Assembly: GCF_000502835.1 (NCBI RefSeq)
Contig: NZ_AYVL01000017.1
Span: forward strand, 165,667 to 229,666
DNA: 64,000 nucleotides
DNA from: Mesorhizobium sp. LSJC280B00
Lineage (GTDB): Bacteria; Pseudomonadota; Alphaproteobacteria; Rhizobiales; Rhizobiaceae
Direction of reading: 5' to 3'
This document shows positions 28,965 through 36,163 of the stretch, one piece after another (the stretch's first letter is position 1; each line of letters starts with the position of its first letter). A model generated the notes under the pieces. That model was given only the letters and a program-made list of their open reading frames with translations, was not told the origin of the DNA and made no database searches. Both the position numbers and the translations under genes were made by a program.

Positions 28965-29393
28965 ATGAATGACCAGCCGCAGACCCAGCCCGCCGCCAAA
29001 GTGCTTGGCGGATTGACGCCCTACCTTCAGCTGGACGGCGCTTTCAAAGCCGCAGAATTTTACCAAAAGGCCTTCGGTGCCGAGCAGGTCTTTGCCTATC
29101 CGCCGGACGAACAGGGCCGCACCATGCATATCCATCTCCACATCAACGGTTCGACCCTGATGCTTTCCGACTTCTATCCCGAGCATGGAATGGCCGCTGT
29201 GAAGCCGCAGGGCTACACCATGCAGCTCCATCTCGGCAGCGACGACATCGACGCCTGGTGGCAGCGAGCCGTCGAGGCGGGCTGCAAGGAAGTCGTGCCG
29301 TTGCAGGTGATGTTCTGGGGCGATCGCTGGGGCAATATGCGTGATCCGTTCGGCGTCGAATGGGCAATGAACGCACCGGTGAAAGCAGCTTAG
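28965..29393 (+). CDS. VOC-superfamily (PhnB/glyoxalase-like) protein
   Basis: A 142-residue protein of the vicinal-oxygen-chelate fold. The PhnB-like pattern is seen in LTPYLQLDGAFKAAEFYQKAFGAEQV, MHIHLHINGSTLMLSDFYPEHG and WGDRWGNMRDPFGVEWAM (shown in pieces). The start ATG 28965 follows AAGAGGAG. Members include isomerases, dioxygenases and metal-binding proteins without catalysis; nothing here fixes the role. The next gene, a DUF1428 protein, lies 77 bp downstream and may belong to the same transcript. Confidence 0.85.
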   Translation: MNDQPQTQPAAKVLGGLTPYLQLDGAFKAAEFYQKAFGAEQVFAYPPDEQGRTMHIHLHINGSTLMLSDFYPEHGMAAVKPQGYTMQLHLGSDDIDAWWQRAVEAGCKEVVPLQVMFWGDRWGNMRDPFGVEWAMNAPVKAA

Positions 29394-29421
29394 CATTCCA
29401 CACAGGCTGTGTCTGAAATCA

Positions 29422-29445
29422 CCTCTCCCGCTCCAGAGGGAGAGG
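29422..29445. repeat. Short palindromic repeat
   Basis: CCTCTCCC (29422-29429) and GGGAGAGG (29438-29445) form a perfect 8-bp hairpin with an 8-nt loop, between the VOC and DUF1428 genes. It looks like the core of the common intergenic repeats of this genus and could act as a transcript-end or processing hairpin. Confidence 0.6.
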
Positions 29446-29470
29446 AAAACGATCGCATGGAGGAAATCAG

Positions 29471-29824
29471 ATGTCCTATGTCGACGGTTTCGTACTTGCC
29501 GTACCGAAGGCAAAGCTCGATGCTTACAAGAAGCTGGCGGAAACCGGCGGCGCCGTCTGGAAGGAGCACGGTGCTCTTGCCTACGTCGAATGCGTCGGCG
29601 ACGACGTCCCTTATGGCGAGCTCACCTCGTTCCCGCGCGCCGTGCAGGCCAAGGACGACGAGGTCGTCATCTTCTCATGGGTGGTCTACGAATCGCGCCA
29701 GAGCCGCGACGCGGTGATGGCCAAGGTGATGGCCGACCCGCGCCTCAAGTCGGACTGGGAGACCATGCCGTTCGACGGCAAGCGCATGATCTTTGGCGGT
29801 TTTCAGCCCTTCATCGAGCTGTAG
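29471..29824 (+). CDS. DUF1428 family protein
   Basis: A 117-residue cytoplasmic protein of the DUF1428 (YbaA-like) family. The family pattern is complete: MSYVDGFVLAVPKAKLDAYK at the start, WKEHGALAYVECVGDDVPYG, FSWVVYESRQSRDAVMAKVM, and MPFDGKRMIFGGFQPFIEL at the end. It has a dimeric alpha-beta barrel-like fold and no known reaction. Its last bases overlap the 3' end of the convergent TPR-sulfotransferase gene by 14 bp. Confidence 0.88.
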   Translation: MSYVDGFVLAVPKAKLDAYKKLAETGGAVWKEHGALAYVECVGDDVPYGELTSFPRAVQAKDDEVVIFSWVVYESRQSRDAVMAKVMADPRLKSDWETMPFDGKRMIFGGFQPFIEL

Positions 29825-31466
29825 GCGCCCCTCGATCAAGTTTGTCGTGCAGCGGCTTCAACCGGTCGCCATAGCGCTTCCACAGGTCGACCGAGCCCTG
29901 ATACATCGGCTGGCGCACTTGCGCAGCCGACGCCGTTCGCACCGGCCGGTCGGTCTGGTGGAACGACAGCACGGCGTCGTCCCACGGCAGGCCGAGATGG
30001 GCGATCAGCGCCCGCGACTGGCCTTCCTGGTCGGCGACGAAATCCTCGTAGCGAACGTCGTGCACGACATCAGGCAGCACGGCGTGCCAGTGCGCCATGA
30101 TGTCGGTGTACAGATTGTGGAAATCGGCGAGCTCGTCGAGATCGTAGCCGTAGCGATGGCTGTCGCCGCGGAAGTGCACCTTGTAGATCGACAGGCAGGT
30201 CGCCGCCGCATCGCGCGCGCAATGGATGATCTTGGCCTTCGGCAGCATCAAATGGATGAAGCCCACCAAGAGGAAATTGCCGGGCATCTTGTCGGTGACG
30301 TGCCGAGAACCCGGATAGCGGGCGTGCAGCATGTCGAGATAGGCCTGGCCGGCCTCGGCATAGGCCTTGTCGGGCATGTCGGCGATGCCCCAGGGAAAGC
30401 CGCCCTTCATGCTGAGCGGAAACTGCTTGCCGACCGCCGTCTTCAATATGCTGAGCTCGCCGGCGCCATAGACCTGCGGATGGCTGGCGATGATCTGCTC
30501 GACCAGCGTGGTGCCGGAACGCGGCATGCCGACGACGAAGATCGGCGTGTCGTCGGCTATCCCGCTCGGCCTGTGCCTTTCAAAAAAGGCCTTGTCGAAC
30601 ACCGCCTTCATCGCCTCGAACTCGCCGCGCGTCTTGCCGGCGTCGTAGTCGATGCCCTGGCGGCGGATCGCGTTGCCTTCGGCGAAATAGTCGAAGGCGC
30701 GGCCATAATCCCTGAGGTCGTCATTGGCCTTGCCGAGGCCGAAGGAAAGCTGCATGCGCGCCAGGCTGCCTTGCGGCGCCTTGGCGTGCTCCGCCTCCAT
30801 GCGGGCAAGCTCGGCGTCGCGCTCCTTCTGGCGCTTGACCTGGGTAAGCATCAGCCAGGTCCTCGCCATGCCGGGGTCCACAGCCAGCGCCTGCCTGAAA
30901 AGATCCGCAGCCTCGTCGAGATTGCCCTTTTCCATCAGCCCGACACCCAGGCCGTGCAAAAGATCGGCATCCTTCGGCCGGATCGTCAGCGCCTCGCGAA
31001 AGACAGCCAGTGCCTCATCCAGCCGGCCCGCTTCCTGCAGCGTTTCGGCAAGCCCGACGCGGGCGCGGACATGGAACGGGTTACGGCCGATCGTGCCGCG
31101 ATAAATATCCTCGGCGCCTTCGAATTGGCCGAGCTGCTTCAGCGACGAGCCGAGATTGTCACGCGCCGCCAGCTGGTCCGGCCGAATCGCCACCACCTTG
31201 CGGAAGAGATCGGCGGCGGCCGCGACCCGGCCGAGGTCGCGCAGCACGGTGCCGAGATTGTTGAGGAAATCCGGATTGTTCGGTTGCAGACGCACCGATT
31301 GTTCGATCAGCGCCAGCCCCTCGGCGCTGCGCCCGGTCTGGTGCAGCAGAAGCCCGAGGAAATGCGCAGCAGCCGGGTGGTTGGCCTTTTGCGCCAGCAC
31401 CTGCCGGTAAAGCGCCTCGGCTTCCTGCCGGCGCCCGGCCTGGTGCAGCTGCAGCGCCTGCTGCAC
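29811..31466 (-). CDS. TPR-repeat sulfotransferase
   Basis: A 551-residue two-part protein. Residues about 1-225 are six to seven tetratricopeptide repeats (for example HFLGLLLHQTGRSAEGLALI and NLGTVLRDLGRVAAAADLFR). The C-terminal part is a sulfotransferase fold with the PAPS 5'-phosphosulfate loop FVVGMPRSGTTLVEQII and the 3'-phosphate region IHCARDAAATCLSIYKV. It would move sulfate from PAPS to a protein or glycan held by the TPR part. The start is GTG 31466; the frame is open further upstream but has no other usual start codon. It overlaps the DUF1428 gene tail to tail. Confidence 0.85.
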   Translation of the reverse strand: MQQALQLHQAGRRQEAEALYRQVLAQKANHPAAAHFLGLLLHQTGRSAEGLALIEQSVRLQPNNPDFLNNLGTVLRDLGRVAAAADLFRKVVAIRPDQLAARDNLGSSLKQLGQFEGAEDIYRGTIGRNPFHVRARVGLAETLQEAGRLDEALAVFREALTIRPKDADLLHGLGVGLMEKGNLDEAADLFRQALAVDPGMARTWLMLTQVKRQKERDAELARMEAEHAKAPQGSLARMQLSFGLGKANDDLRDYGRAFDYFAEGNAIRRQGIDYDAGKTRGEFEAMKAVFDKAFFERHRPSGIADDTPIFVVGMPRSGTTLVEQIIASHPQVYGAGELSILKTAVGKQFPLSMKGGFPWGIADMPDKAYAEAGQAYLDMLHARYPGSRHVTDKMPGNFLLVGFIHLMLPKAKIIHCARDAAATCLSIYKVHFRGDSHRYGYDLDELADFHNLYTDIMAHWHAVLPDVVHDVRYEDFVADQEGQSRALIAHLGLPWDDAVLSFHQTDRPVRTASAAQVRQPMYQGSVDLWKRYGDRLKPLHDKLDRGAPTAR

Positions 31467-31651
31467 GTGCTGGTCGAGCCCCAGCGGCGGCTGTCCGCCT
31501 GAGCCGTAACGTGCGCCTGCCGGTTGTCTCGGATCTCTGTTGATGGGAAACCTGCCGTGTTGTCCGCCTGCCGCGATCTAGGCCATCGCTGCGGCGCGTG
31601 CAAGAGCAGACGGCGGTCGCTGCGAAGCAAACCTTCGAACCCGGGGGGAGC

Positions 31652-31918
31652 CTACCGAAAGTCGGCCGGCGTCAGCACATACATGTTCCTGCGGCCGTGC
31701 GAGTAGGCTTGGCGCGCAATCTCGTGGATCGACGAACGCTTGGCGTCGAAGGCGCTGAGAAATTCGGCCTCGGCTCCGCTTGCTGCCGGGTTTGCCGCCG
31801 AAAGTGCCGCGACCTCGACAAAGAACGGGACTTCGAGCATGCCGTCATGGCCGACGAAACGAATGCGCTTGGCCGCCGCGTCATAGGAGCGGCTGGGATT
31901 GGGAAAATTGAGCGTCAT
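31652..31918 (-). CDS. DUF1488 family protein
   Basis: An 88-residue protein matching DUF1488: MTLNFPNPSRSYDAAAKRIRF at the start, then GHDGMLEVPFFVEVAAL and the C-terminal helix-rich half ending YVLTPADFR. The family is small and widespread in proteobacteria, without a known function. It starts 10 bp after the stop of a small upstream ORF (31929-32111), so the two are probably cotranscribed. Confidence 0.75.
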   Translation of the reverse strand: MTLNFPNPSRSYDAAAKRIRFVGHDGMLEVPFFVEVAALSAANPAASGAEAEFLSAFDAKRSSIHEIARQAYSHGRRNMYVLTPADFR

Positions 31919-31928
31919 GGCTTGCGCG

Positions 31929-32111
31929 TCAAATCAGGCGGTTGCTTTCGGCAAGCTGGCGCGCCCGCCGCGCCGTGCCGTCGGTGTCGGCAATCCTTCG
32001 CCTTGCCGCCTCGTCGCTTCTTATCGTGAGACGCGGCGACAAGACCTTTATCGGCTTTGCGACAGGACTGACTGCAACTGTCGGGACATCCGGTGTTCTT
32101 GCGGAGTTCAT
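31929..32111 (-). CDS. Small hypothetical protein, probably cotranscribed with the DUF1488 gene
   Basis: A 60-residue basic protein starting MNSARTPDVPTVAVSPVAKP. ATG 32111 follows AAGGAAGAGA, a fair ribosome-binding site, and the frame ends 10 bp before the DUF1488 start. The C-terminal half is Arg/Ala-rich and helical (DEAARRRIADTDGTARRARQ). No family is recognised. An in-frame ATG at 32180 lacks a ribosome-binding site. Confidence 0.5.
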   Translation of the reverse strand: MNSARTPDVPTVAVSPVAKPIKVLSPRLTIRSDEAARRRIADTDGTARRARQLAESNRLI

Positions 32112-32478
32112 GACTCTCTTCCTTCCATTGCTAGATAAATACAAATGCCGGAGGAATTTTTTCGGAAGTTCTTCAAACAATTTTTGAGGTGCACCGGGAC
32201 CGTATCATCGTTCTGCGGATAACTATAGAAAAGTAATTTGACGTTGGTAGGGGTAAGAGGCCGAAAACTTCTTGAATAAGCCGTATTTTCAGACTATTGG
32301 TATGAAACCGTTTTGGGCCATGCTTGGCCCCGCGGTGTCAGGGATTCTCGGCCCGCCAAACTTATCCAAATCGCCGACACCTGGTACCGCAATGCAGGCT
32401 CCGCTTCCGGGGCAGGCCGGAAAGAAACTTCAAGGCACGAGAACTTCAAGGCACAAGCGAGAACTTCGAGGCACAAGA
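32112..32478. other. AT-richer divergent intergenic region
   Basis: This 367-bp stretch separates the DUF1488 unit from the next plus-strand pair. Its part at about 32130-32290 is clearly AT-rich for this genome and probably holds promoters for both directions. I could not place hexamers with confidence. The right end holds three copies of a 15-bp repeat (see the entry at 32424). Confidence 0.4.
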
Positions 32479-32480
32479 AT
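32424..32480 (+). repeat. Three tandem copies of a ribosome-binding-site-like 15-mer
   Basis: The unit GAACTTC(A/G)AGGCAC(A/G)A occurs three times, with cores at 32426, 32442 and 32462 (steps of 16 and 20 bp). The last copy supplies the GAGGCACAAGA that precedes ATG 32479, so the repeats look like duplications of the translation-start region. Confidence 0.7.
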
Positions 32481-32745
32481 GTCTGCTCGCACCACCCATT
32501 CCATAGCGCATTTCGCGGCACCTTTCGTGCTTGGCGGGCTGGATGGCGTGCAGCCGGCCGGCGACTATGACATCGACCACGACGAAGAACTGATCGACGG
32601 CATGTCCTGGCCTGCCTGGCGCCGCGTCGCCACTTTCATCCATCTGCCGGCAAGGACAGTGAAAAGCGCGACCAGCCAGCTTGTCGCCATTGACCATGCC
32701 GAGCTCGACGCAGCGCTTCGGCACGACCAGGAGAATGTCACATGA
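32479..32745 (+). CDS. Hypothetical protein, 88 residues
   Basis: Starts at ATG 32479 (MSARTTHSIAHFAAPFVLGG), after GAGGCACAAGA. Longer in-frame starts back to 32272 would read through the tandem repeats and give unlikely sequence. The protein has an acidic middle (DYDIDHDEELIDGMSWPAWR) and a helical C-terminus. Its stop overlaps the next gene's start (ATGA), so the two are translationally coupled. Family not recognised. Confidence 0.6.
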   Translation: MSARTTHSIAHFAAPFVLGGLDGVQPAGDYDIDHDEELIDGMSWPAWRRVATFIHLPARTVKSATSQLVAIDHAELDAALRHDQENVT

Positions 32746-32987
32746 TCCGCTTCCAGCAGAATGCGCGGCGCACGGACACGCCGGCGCATATCTTCACCGT
32801 CGGCCAGACCGTCCGCATGAAGAGCCGCACCGGCCTTGCCCAAAAGACCGCGGAGCTGTTCCAGATCAAGAGCCGGCTGCCGGTCAAGGACGGCTCGCCG
32901 CAATATCGCATCCGCAGCGATCAGGAGACCTATGAGCGGGTCACCACGGAAGACAATCTCGAACCGGTCGACAACCCGGCCAACTGA
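32742..32987 (+). CDS. Hypothetical protein, 81 residues
   Basis: Overlaps the stop of the preceding gene by 4 bp. The middle part reads FTVGQTVRMKSRTGLAQKTAE, then LPVKDGSPQYRIRSDQETYERV, which looks like a small beta-rich barrel of the kind found in short DNA- or RNA-associated proteins. Coupling to the upstream 88-residue protein suggests a joint role. No family is recognised with confidence. Confidence 0.62.
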   Translation: MIRFQQNARRTDTPAHIFTVGQTVRMKSRTGLAQKTAELFQIKSRLPVKDGSPQYRIRSDQETYERVTTEDNLEPVDNPAN

Positions 32988-33125
32988 GCCGACGCGCCGC
33001 AACGCTGCTTCACATGCTGATGGTGCCGCAGATCTGCGTCGCCTGCGCATCTCCAACGGGAACGGCGCTGAGCTCTACGCCGGCCCCCAGATGGTGCTTA
33101 TCCGGCCAGGCTGTAGGTCGGTGCG

Positions 33126-33527
33126 CTAGCAGGGCCCGTCATCGACGACGCGATAATCCGCCGCGCGGGCTTCGCATTCGTTGGGGAATGTGCGCAGTTC
33201 GCCATGGCGACGGGCACAGACCGGGCGGTATTCGCGGGTGCAGAATGTCTGCTCCTCACCGCCACCACCACCGCCGCGGCACTCGCCCTCGCGAATGATG
33301 CGGTATCCGGCCCGTTCGGCAAGGCAGGCATTGGCGAAGGTCTGGCGGTCGCCGCCGCGCCGGGCACAGACCGGGTCATATTGCCTAGTGCAGAATTGCG
33401 GCCCCGGCCGTGGCGGGCGCGGCCCCGGCCCCTCATCATCCACCACGACGGTGCAGGCTGCGAGAATTGCCGACAGGAACAGGATGGAAAAAACCTGCCG
33501 CGGAAAGATTGCCGCAAGAAACCGCAT
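33126..33527 (-). CDS. Lipoprotein with two Kazal-type domains
   Basis: A 133-residue predicted lipoprotein: signal peptide with lipobox ILAAC (Cys near residue 24), a Pro-rich spacer, then two Kazal-like domains, each C-T-R-x-Y-x-P-V-C-A-R-R with later Cys (CTRQYDPVCARRGGD and CTREYRPVCARRHGE). Kazal domains are classically inhibitors of serine proteases. ATG 33527 follows GGAGGGAACATTC. A Gly-rich linker joins the two domains. A protective role against host or competitor proteases is an inference. Confidence 0.8.
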   Translation of the reverse strand: MRFLAAIFPRQVFSILFLSAILAACTVVVDDEGPGPRPPRPGPQFCTRQYDPVCARRGGDRQTFANACLAERAGYRIIREGECRGGGGGGEEQTFCTREYRPVCARRHGELRTFPNECEARAADYRVVDDGPC

Positions 33528-33820
33528 GAATGTTCCCTCCCTCGAAACTCCTGCCTGCACAAATGGTGCCTGGGTCAGGCCGATCCTCGTCATTCCGCTG
33601 CCAGATGCAACCCCTGTTTGCAACTGGCGAGCCAGGGCGGTATGCCGGCGCAAGCCAAGACAGCACCTGCCCCGCTGGCTGGACCATGCCTGGGTGAAGT
33701 CTGGCCGATGACCGCGCAGAGAACCGGGACTATCGGTGCGATGCGTCGGGATGCGCCTGTTGGGGCCGCCCGCGGCTGTGTCTTGCAAGCATCACGTTTC
33801 CGTGCGATAAATTTTGTGTT

Positions 33821-33840
33821 CGGGCATTTGCGACCCGGAG
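33821..33840 (+). promoter_or_regulatory. Leader motif shared by the two csp genes, copy 1
   Basis: CGGGCATTTGCGACCCGGAG, 198 bp before the first csp ATG. The same CGGGCATTTGC core, also followed by a CCCG arm that can pair with CGGG, precedes the second csp gene at 34411. The preceding AAATTT is shared too. Confidence 0.55.
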
Positions 33841-33889
33841 AGCGGAACGTTTTGGACGACCTTTCCCCGATACTGTGAATCTCTGACAG

Positions 33890-33912
33890 CCCCGTTTTCG
33901 GCGGGGGGTTTT
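33890..33912 (+). terminator. Terminator-like hairpin in the first csp leader
   Basis: CCCCG (33890-33894) and CGGGG (33902-33906) enclose a 7-nt loop and are followed by GGTTTT. It lies between the shared leader motif and the csp start, so it is either the terminator of an upstream transcript or an attenuator of the csp mRNA. Confidence 0.45.
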
Positions 33913-34018
33913 ACCCATGCGCCAATGCATGACTGCCGAAGCAACCACCGGGACTTGCCCACGGCGCCAGGCGGCGGGCGGAACCACCAAGACTGACACG
34001 GGTGAAGGAGTTTCCCCA

Positions 34019-34231
34019 ATGGCCCAGACCGGCACCGTTAAATTCTTCAACGCTACCAAAGGCTTCGGCTTCATCACGCCCGATGGCGGCGCCAAGGATG
34101 TGTTCGTCCACATCTCGGCGATCGAGGCTTCCGGGCTGCGCACGCTTGTCGACGGTCAGAAGGTCACCTTCGATGTCGAGCCCGACCGTATGGGCAAGGG
34201 TCCGAAAGCGGTCAATCTCCGCGCTGCCTGA
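34019..34231 (+). CDS. cspA: Cold-shock protein, CspA family
   Basis: A 70-residue single-domain cold-shock protein that binds single-stranded RNA or DNA and prevents unwanted RNA structure. The RNP1 motif is KGFGFITP and RNP2 is VFVHIS, both intact: GTVKFFNATKGFGFITPDGG and AKDVFVHISAIEASG. The ATG follows GGTGAAGGAG. A nearly identical paralogue lies 230 bp downstream; only a few positions differ between them. The long upstream leader suggests control at the RNA level. Confidence 0.93.
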   Translation: MAQTGTVKFFNATKGFGFITPDGGAKDVFVHISAIEASGLRTLVDGQKVTFDVEPDRMGKGPKAVNLRAA

Positions 34232-34410
34232 AACCACAGCGTGCCGCGCGTCCTTTCGGGGTGTGAGGATGCTGCAAGGCTTTTGGAGTGAACTTGAATT
34301 CTGTAAAGGCGCGGCGGTTTTCGTCGCGCCTTTTGTGTTCCGGGATGCTTGCCCGCACCCGCAAAACTTTCTCTTGCCGATGGCACTAAAATAAAGGACA
34401 AATTTCCGTC

Positions 34411-34430
34411 CGGGCATTTGCCGGCCCGAG
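34411..34430 (+). promoter_or_regulatory. Leader motif shared by the two csp genes, copy 2
   Basis: CGGGCATTTGCCGGCCCGAG, 50 bp before the second csp ATG. It shares CGGGCATTTGC and a following CCCG arm with copy 1 at 33821. The different distances to the start codons imply that it acts as a transcription-start or mRNA 5'-end element, not as part of the ribosome-binding site. Confidence 0.55.
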
Positions 34431-34460
34431 ACTGGACTTGTGGGATCAAAGGAGCTTCCC

Positions 34461-34673
34461 ATGCCGCAGACCGGCACCGTCAAATTCTTCAATCACGCCA
34501 AGGGCTTCGGCTTCATCACGCCGGACGACGGGGCAAAGGATGTCTTCGTCCATATTTCGGCCGTGCAGGCGTCGGGTCTTCCCGGTCTTGAGGATGGGCA
34601 GAAAGTGACATTCGACACCGAGCCGGACAAGCGCGGCAAGGGTCCGAAAGCCGTCAACCTGTCGATCGGCTGA
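34461..34673 (+). CDS. cspA: Cold-shock protein, CspA family (paralogue)
   Basis: A 70-residue cold-shock domain protein and close paralogue of the one at 34019. RNP1 KGFGFITP and RNP2 VFVHIS are intact. It differs mainly in HAKG, DDG, VQASGLPGLEDG and the C-terminal NLSIG. ATG 34461 follows AAAGGAGCTTCCC. It has its own short leader with the shared motif at 34411, so it is probably transcribed separately as well as by read-through. Confidence 0.93.
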   Translation: MPQTGTVKFFNHAKGFGFITPDDGAKDVFVHISAVQASGLPGLEDGQKVTFDTEPDKRGKGPKAVNLSIG

Positions 34674-34769
34674 ACCACCCCCGGACAGAATGGACGTGGG
34701 CCGGTCTGGCCTGCGGTGTTTGCCGCACGCTTGAACCGCCCAGTTAGATGAACCGCCTGGTCAAATTTC

Positions 34770-34788
34770 GTTCAGCCCCCGTTCAGCC
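34770..34788 (+). promoter_or_regulatory. Direct repeat upstream of the BA14K gene
   Basis: GTTCAGCC occurs at 34770-34777 and 34781-34788, exactly 11 bp apart, one helical turn. Tandem sites with this phasing are typical of OmpR-type response regulators. A TATTAATC stretch at 34798-34805 may be the -10 region. The regulator is unknown. Confidence 0.5.
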
Positions 34789-34865
34789 ACGGTCGCATAT
34801 TAATCTTCGTTAAAGCCGGACCGCATCCCCCGAAAACGACCCGGGCCGGCACGAAGGAGACCGAC

Positions 34866-35276
34866 ATGAACCGAATTTTCAAGACTGCCATCCTGTCCGC
34901 CGCGGTCGTTGCGACCACGCTTGCGACCTTGCCCGCGGCCAATGCCGACGAATGGCGCCATCACCGCCGCCACCACGGCCACGGCGACGCCGTTGCGGCC
35001 GGCGTGCTCGGCCTTGCGGCCGGTGCCCTGATCGGCGGTGCGCTCGCCAGCCCGCAGCCCCGCTATTACGACCCGGCCTATGATGATGAATACTACAGGC
35101 CTGCCCCGGTGCGCCGTTATTACGTGCAGCCGCGAGTGGCCTATGCCGAAAGCTATGCGGAGCCGTGGACCCGCGGCTGGTACGAATACTGCTCGGACCG
35201 CTACCGGAGCTTCAACGCCCGTACCGGCACGTTCACCGGCTATGACGGCGAACAGCATTTCTGCACCGCCAATTAG
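34866..35276 (+). CDS. BA14K-family exported protein
   Basis: A 136-residue secreted protein. Residues 1-27 are a signal peptide (ILSAAVVATTLATLPAANA). A His/Arg-rich stretch (WRHHRRHHGHGDA) and a Gly/Ala hydrophobic segment follow, then a Tyr/Pro-rich part, and the C-terminal BA14K signature WYEYCSDRYRSFNARTGTFT with a second Cys at the end. The family was named for a Brucella immunoreactive protein with lectin-like activity. ATG 34866 follows GAAGGAGACCGAC. A paired direct repeat upstream suggests control by a response regulator. Confidence 0.88.
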   Translation: MNRIFKTAILSAAVVATTLATLPAANADEWRHHRRHHGHGDAVAAGVLGLAAGALIGGALASPQPRYYDPAYDDEYYRPAPVRRYYVQPRVAYAESYAEPWTRGWYEYCSDRYRSFNARTGTFTGYDGEQHFCTAN

Positions 35277-35296
35277 CGGAGGCAGTTTCCCGTCGG

Positions 35297-35328
35297 AAAA
35301 AAGCGCGGTCGCACAGGCCGCGCTTTTT
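35297..35328. terminator. Bidirectional rho-independent terminator
   Basis: AAGCGCGG (35301-35308) and CCGCGCTT (35318-35325) form an 8-bp stem. It has A-runs to the left and T-runs to the right, so it can end both the BA14K transcript and the convergent metallo-hydrolase transcript that stops at 35346. Confidence 0.85.
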
Positions 35329-35345
35329 GTTTCCGGCAAGCGGTT

Positions 35346-35987
35346 TCAGACCAGAAAAGGATTGCTCCGCCGCTCCTCACCAAAACGGCCGCCGGGACCA
35401 TGGCCGCAGATAAAGCCGATGTCGTCGCCCAACGGCAAAAGCTTCTCCTTGATCGAGGCGATCAGCGCGGCGTGGTTGCCGCCCGGCAGATCGGTGCGGC
35501 CGACCGAACCGCGGAACAGCACGTCGCCGACATGGGCGAACTTCGCAGCCCGGCTATAGTAGACGACGTGGCCGGGTGCATGGCCCGGACAATGGAGCAC
35601 CTCGAACTCGTGTGAGCCGAACGAAACGGTCTCGCCTTCGGCAAGGAACCGGTCGGGGACACAGTTGCGCACGGGATCGGTGATGCCGTAGCGCTTTGCC
35701 TGGTTCTCGAGATTGGCGAGCAGCGGCCGGTCGGCGGCATGCGGACCGATGATCTCGATACCGAGCGCCTCCTTCAGTTCCATGGCCCCGCCGGCATGGT
35801 CGATATGGCCATGCGTAATCCAGATCGCGCCGGCAGTGATCGCATTGTCCTCGAGCGCCGCCAGCACCTTGTCGATGTCACCGCCCGGATCGACGACAAC
35901 GCCTTGTCTGTCGTCCATGTCGAAGAGGATGGTGCAGTTCTGCTGGAACGGCGTGACCGGCACGATGCCGGCGTTGAGCTGACCCAT
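35346..35987 (-). CDS. MBL-fold metallo-hydrolase, glyoxalase II-like
   Basis: A 213-residue hydrolase of the YcbL/GloB-like group. Metal-binding motifs are THGHIDHAGG near residue 60, HCPGHAPGH, GDVLFRGSVGRTDL, and CGHGPGG near the C-terminus. It may hydrolyse S-lactoylglutathione or related thioesters. ATG 35987 (MGQLNAGIVPVTPFQQNC) is the family-typical start; a longer in-frame start at 36140 overlaps a terminator hairpin. Confidence 0.88.
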   Translation of the reverse strand: MGQLNAGIVPVTPFQQNCTILFDMDDRQGVVVDPGGDIDKVLAALEDNAITAGAIWITHGHIDHAGGAMELKEALGIEIIGPHAADRPLLANLENQAKRYGITDPVRNCVPDRFLAEGETVSFGSHEFEVLHCPGHAPGHVVYYSRAAKFAHVGDVLFRGSVGRTDLPGGNHAALIASIKEKLLPLGDDIGFICGHGPGGRFGEERRSNPFLV

Positions 35988-36116
35988 ATTCGTCCTTTCA
36001 CGCTGTCGGAGTGCTGCGCGTCCCCTCGAACGCGTCAGGAGATCTCCAACCTTGAACCAGGCCCTGATGTAGAGACACACGCGAACGGCGTCCACCGCTC
36101 CCACAAACGGCAAACG

Positions 36117-36142
36117 AAATGGGCGGCCGAAGCCGCCCATTT
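36117..36142 (-). terminator. Rho-independent terminator of the Gly-rich membrane protein gene
   Basis: AAATGGGCGGC (36117-36127) and GCCGCCCATTT (36132-36142) form a perfect 11-bp stem with a 4-nt loop, which reads TTCG on the minus strand. It lies 22 bp beyond the stop codon of the gene ending at 36164. Confidence 0.82.
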
Positions 36143-36163
36143 GACAACCTGAAACGTCGAAGC

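Larger units (their letters stand above)
33528..34018. other. 491-bp intergenic region with the first csp leader
   Basis: The left half shows no gene. The right half carries the leader motif shared with the second csp gene (33821-33840) and a terminator-like hairpin (33890-33912), both upstream of the first cold-shock gene. A transcript starting near 33810 would have a leader of about 200 nt, as is common for cold-shock mRNAs. Confidence 0.5.

Noticed and set aside
29793..31502. A 569-codon plus-strand frame antisense to the TPR-sulfotransferase
   Set aside because: The minus-strand protein has clear TPR and PAPS-binding motifs; the plus-strand product has none.
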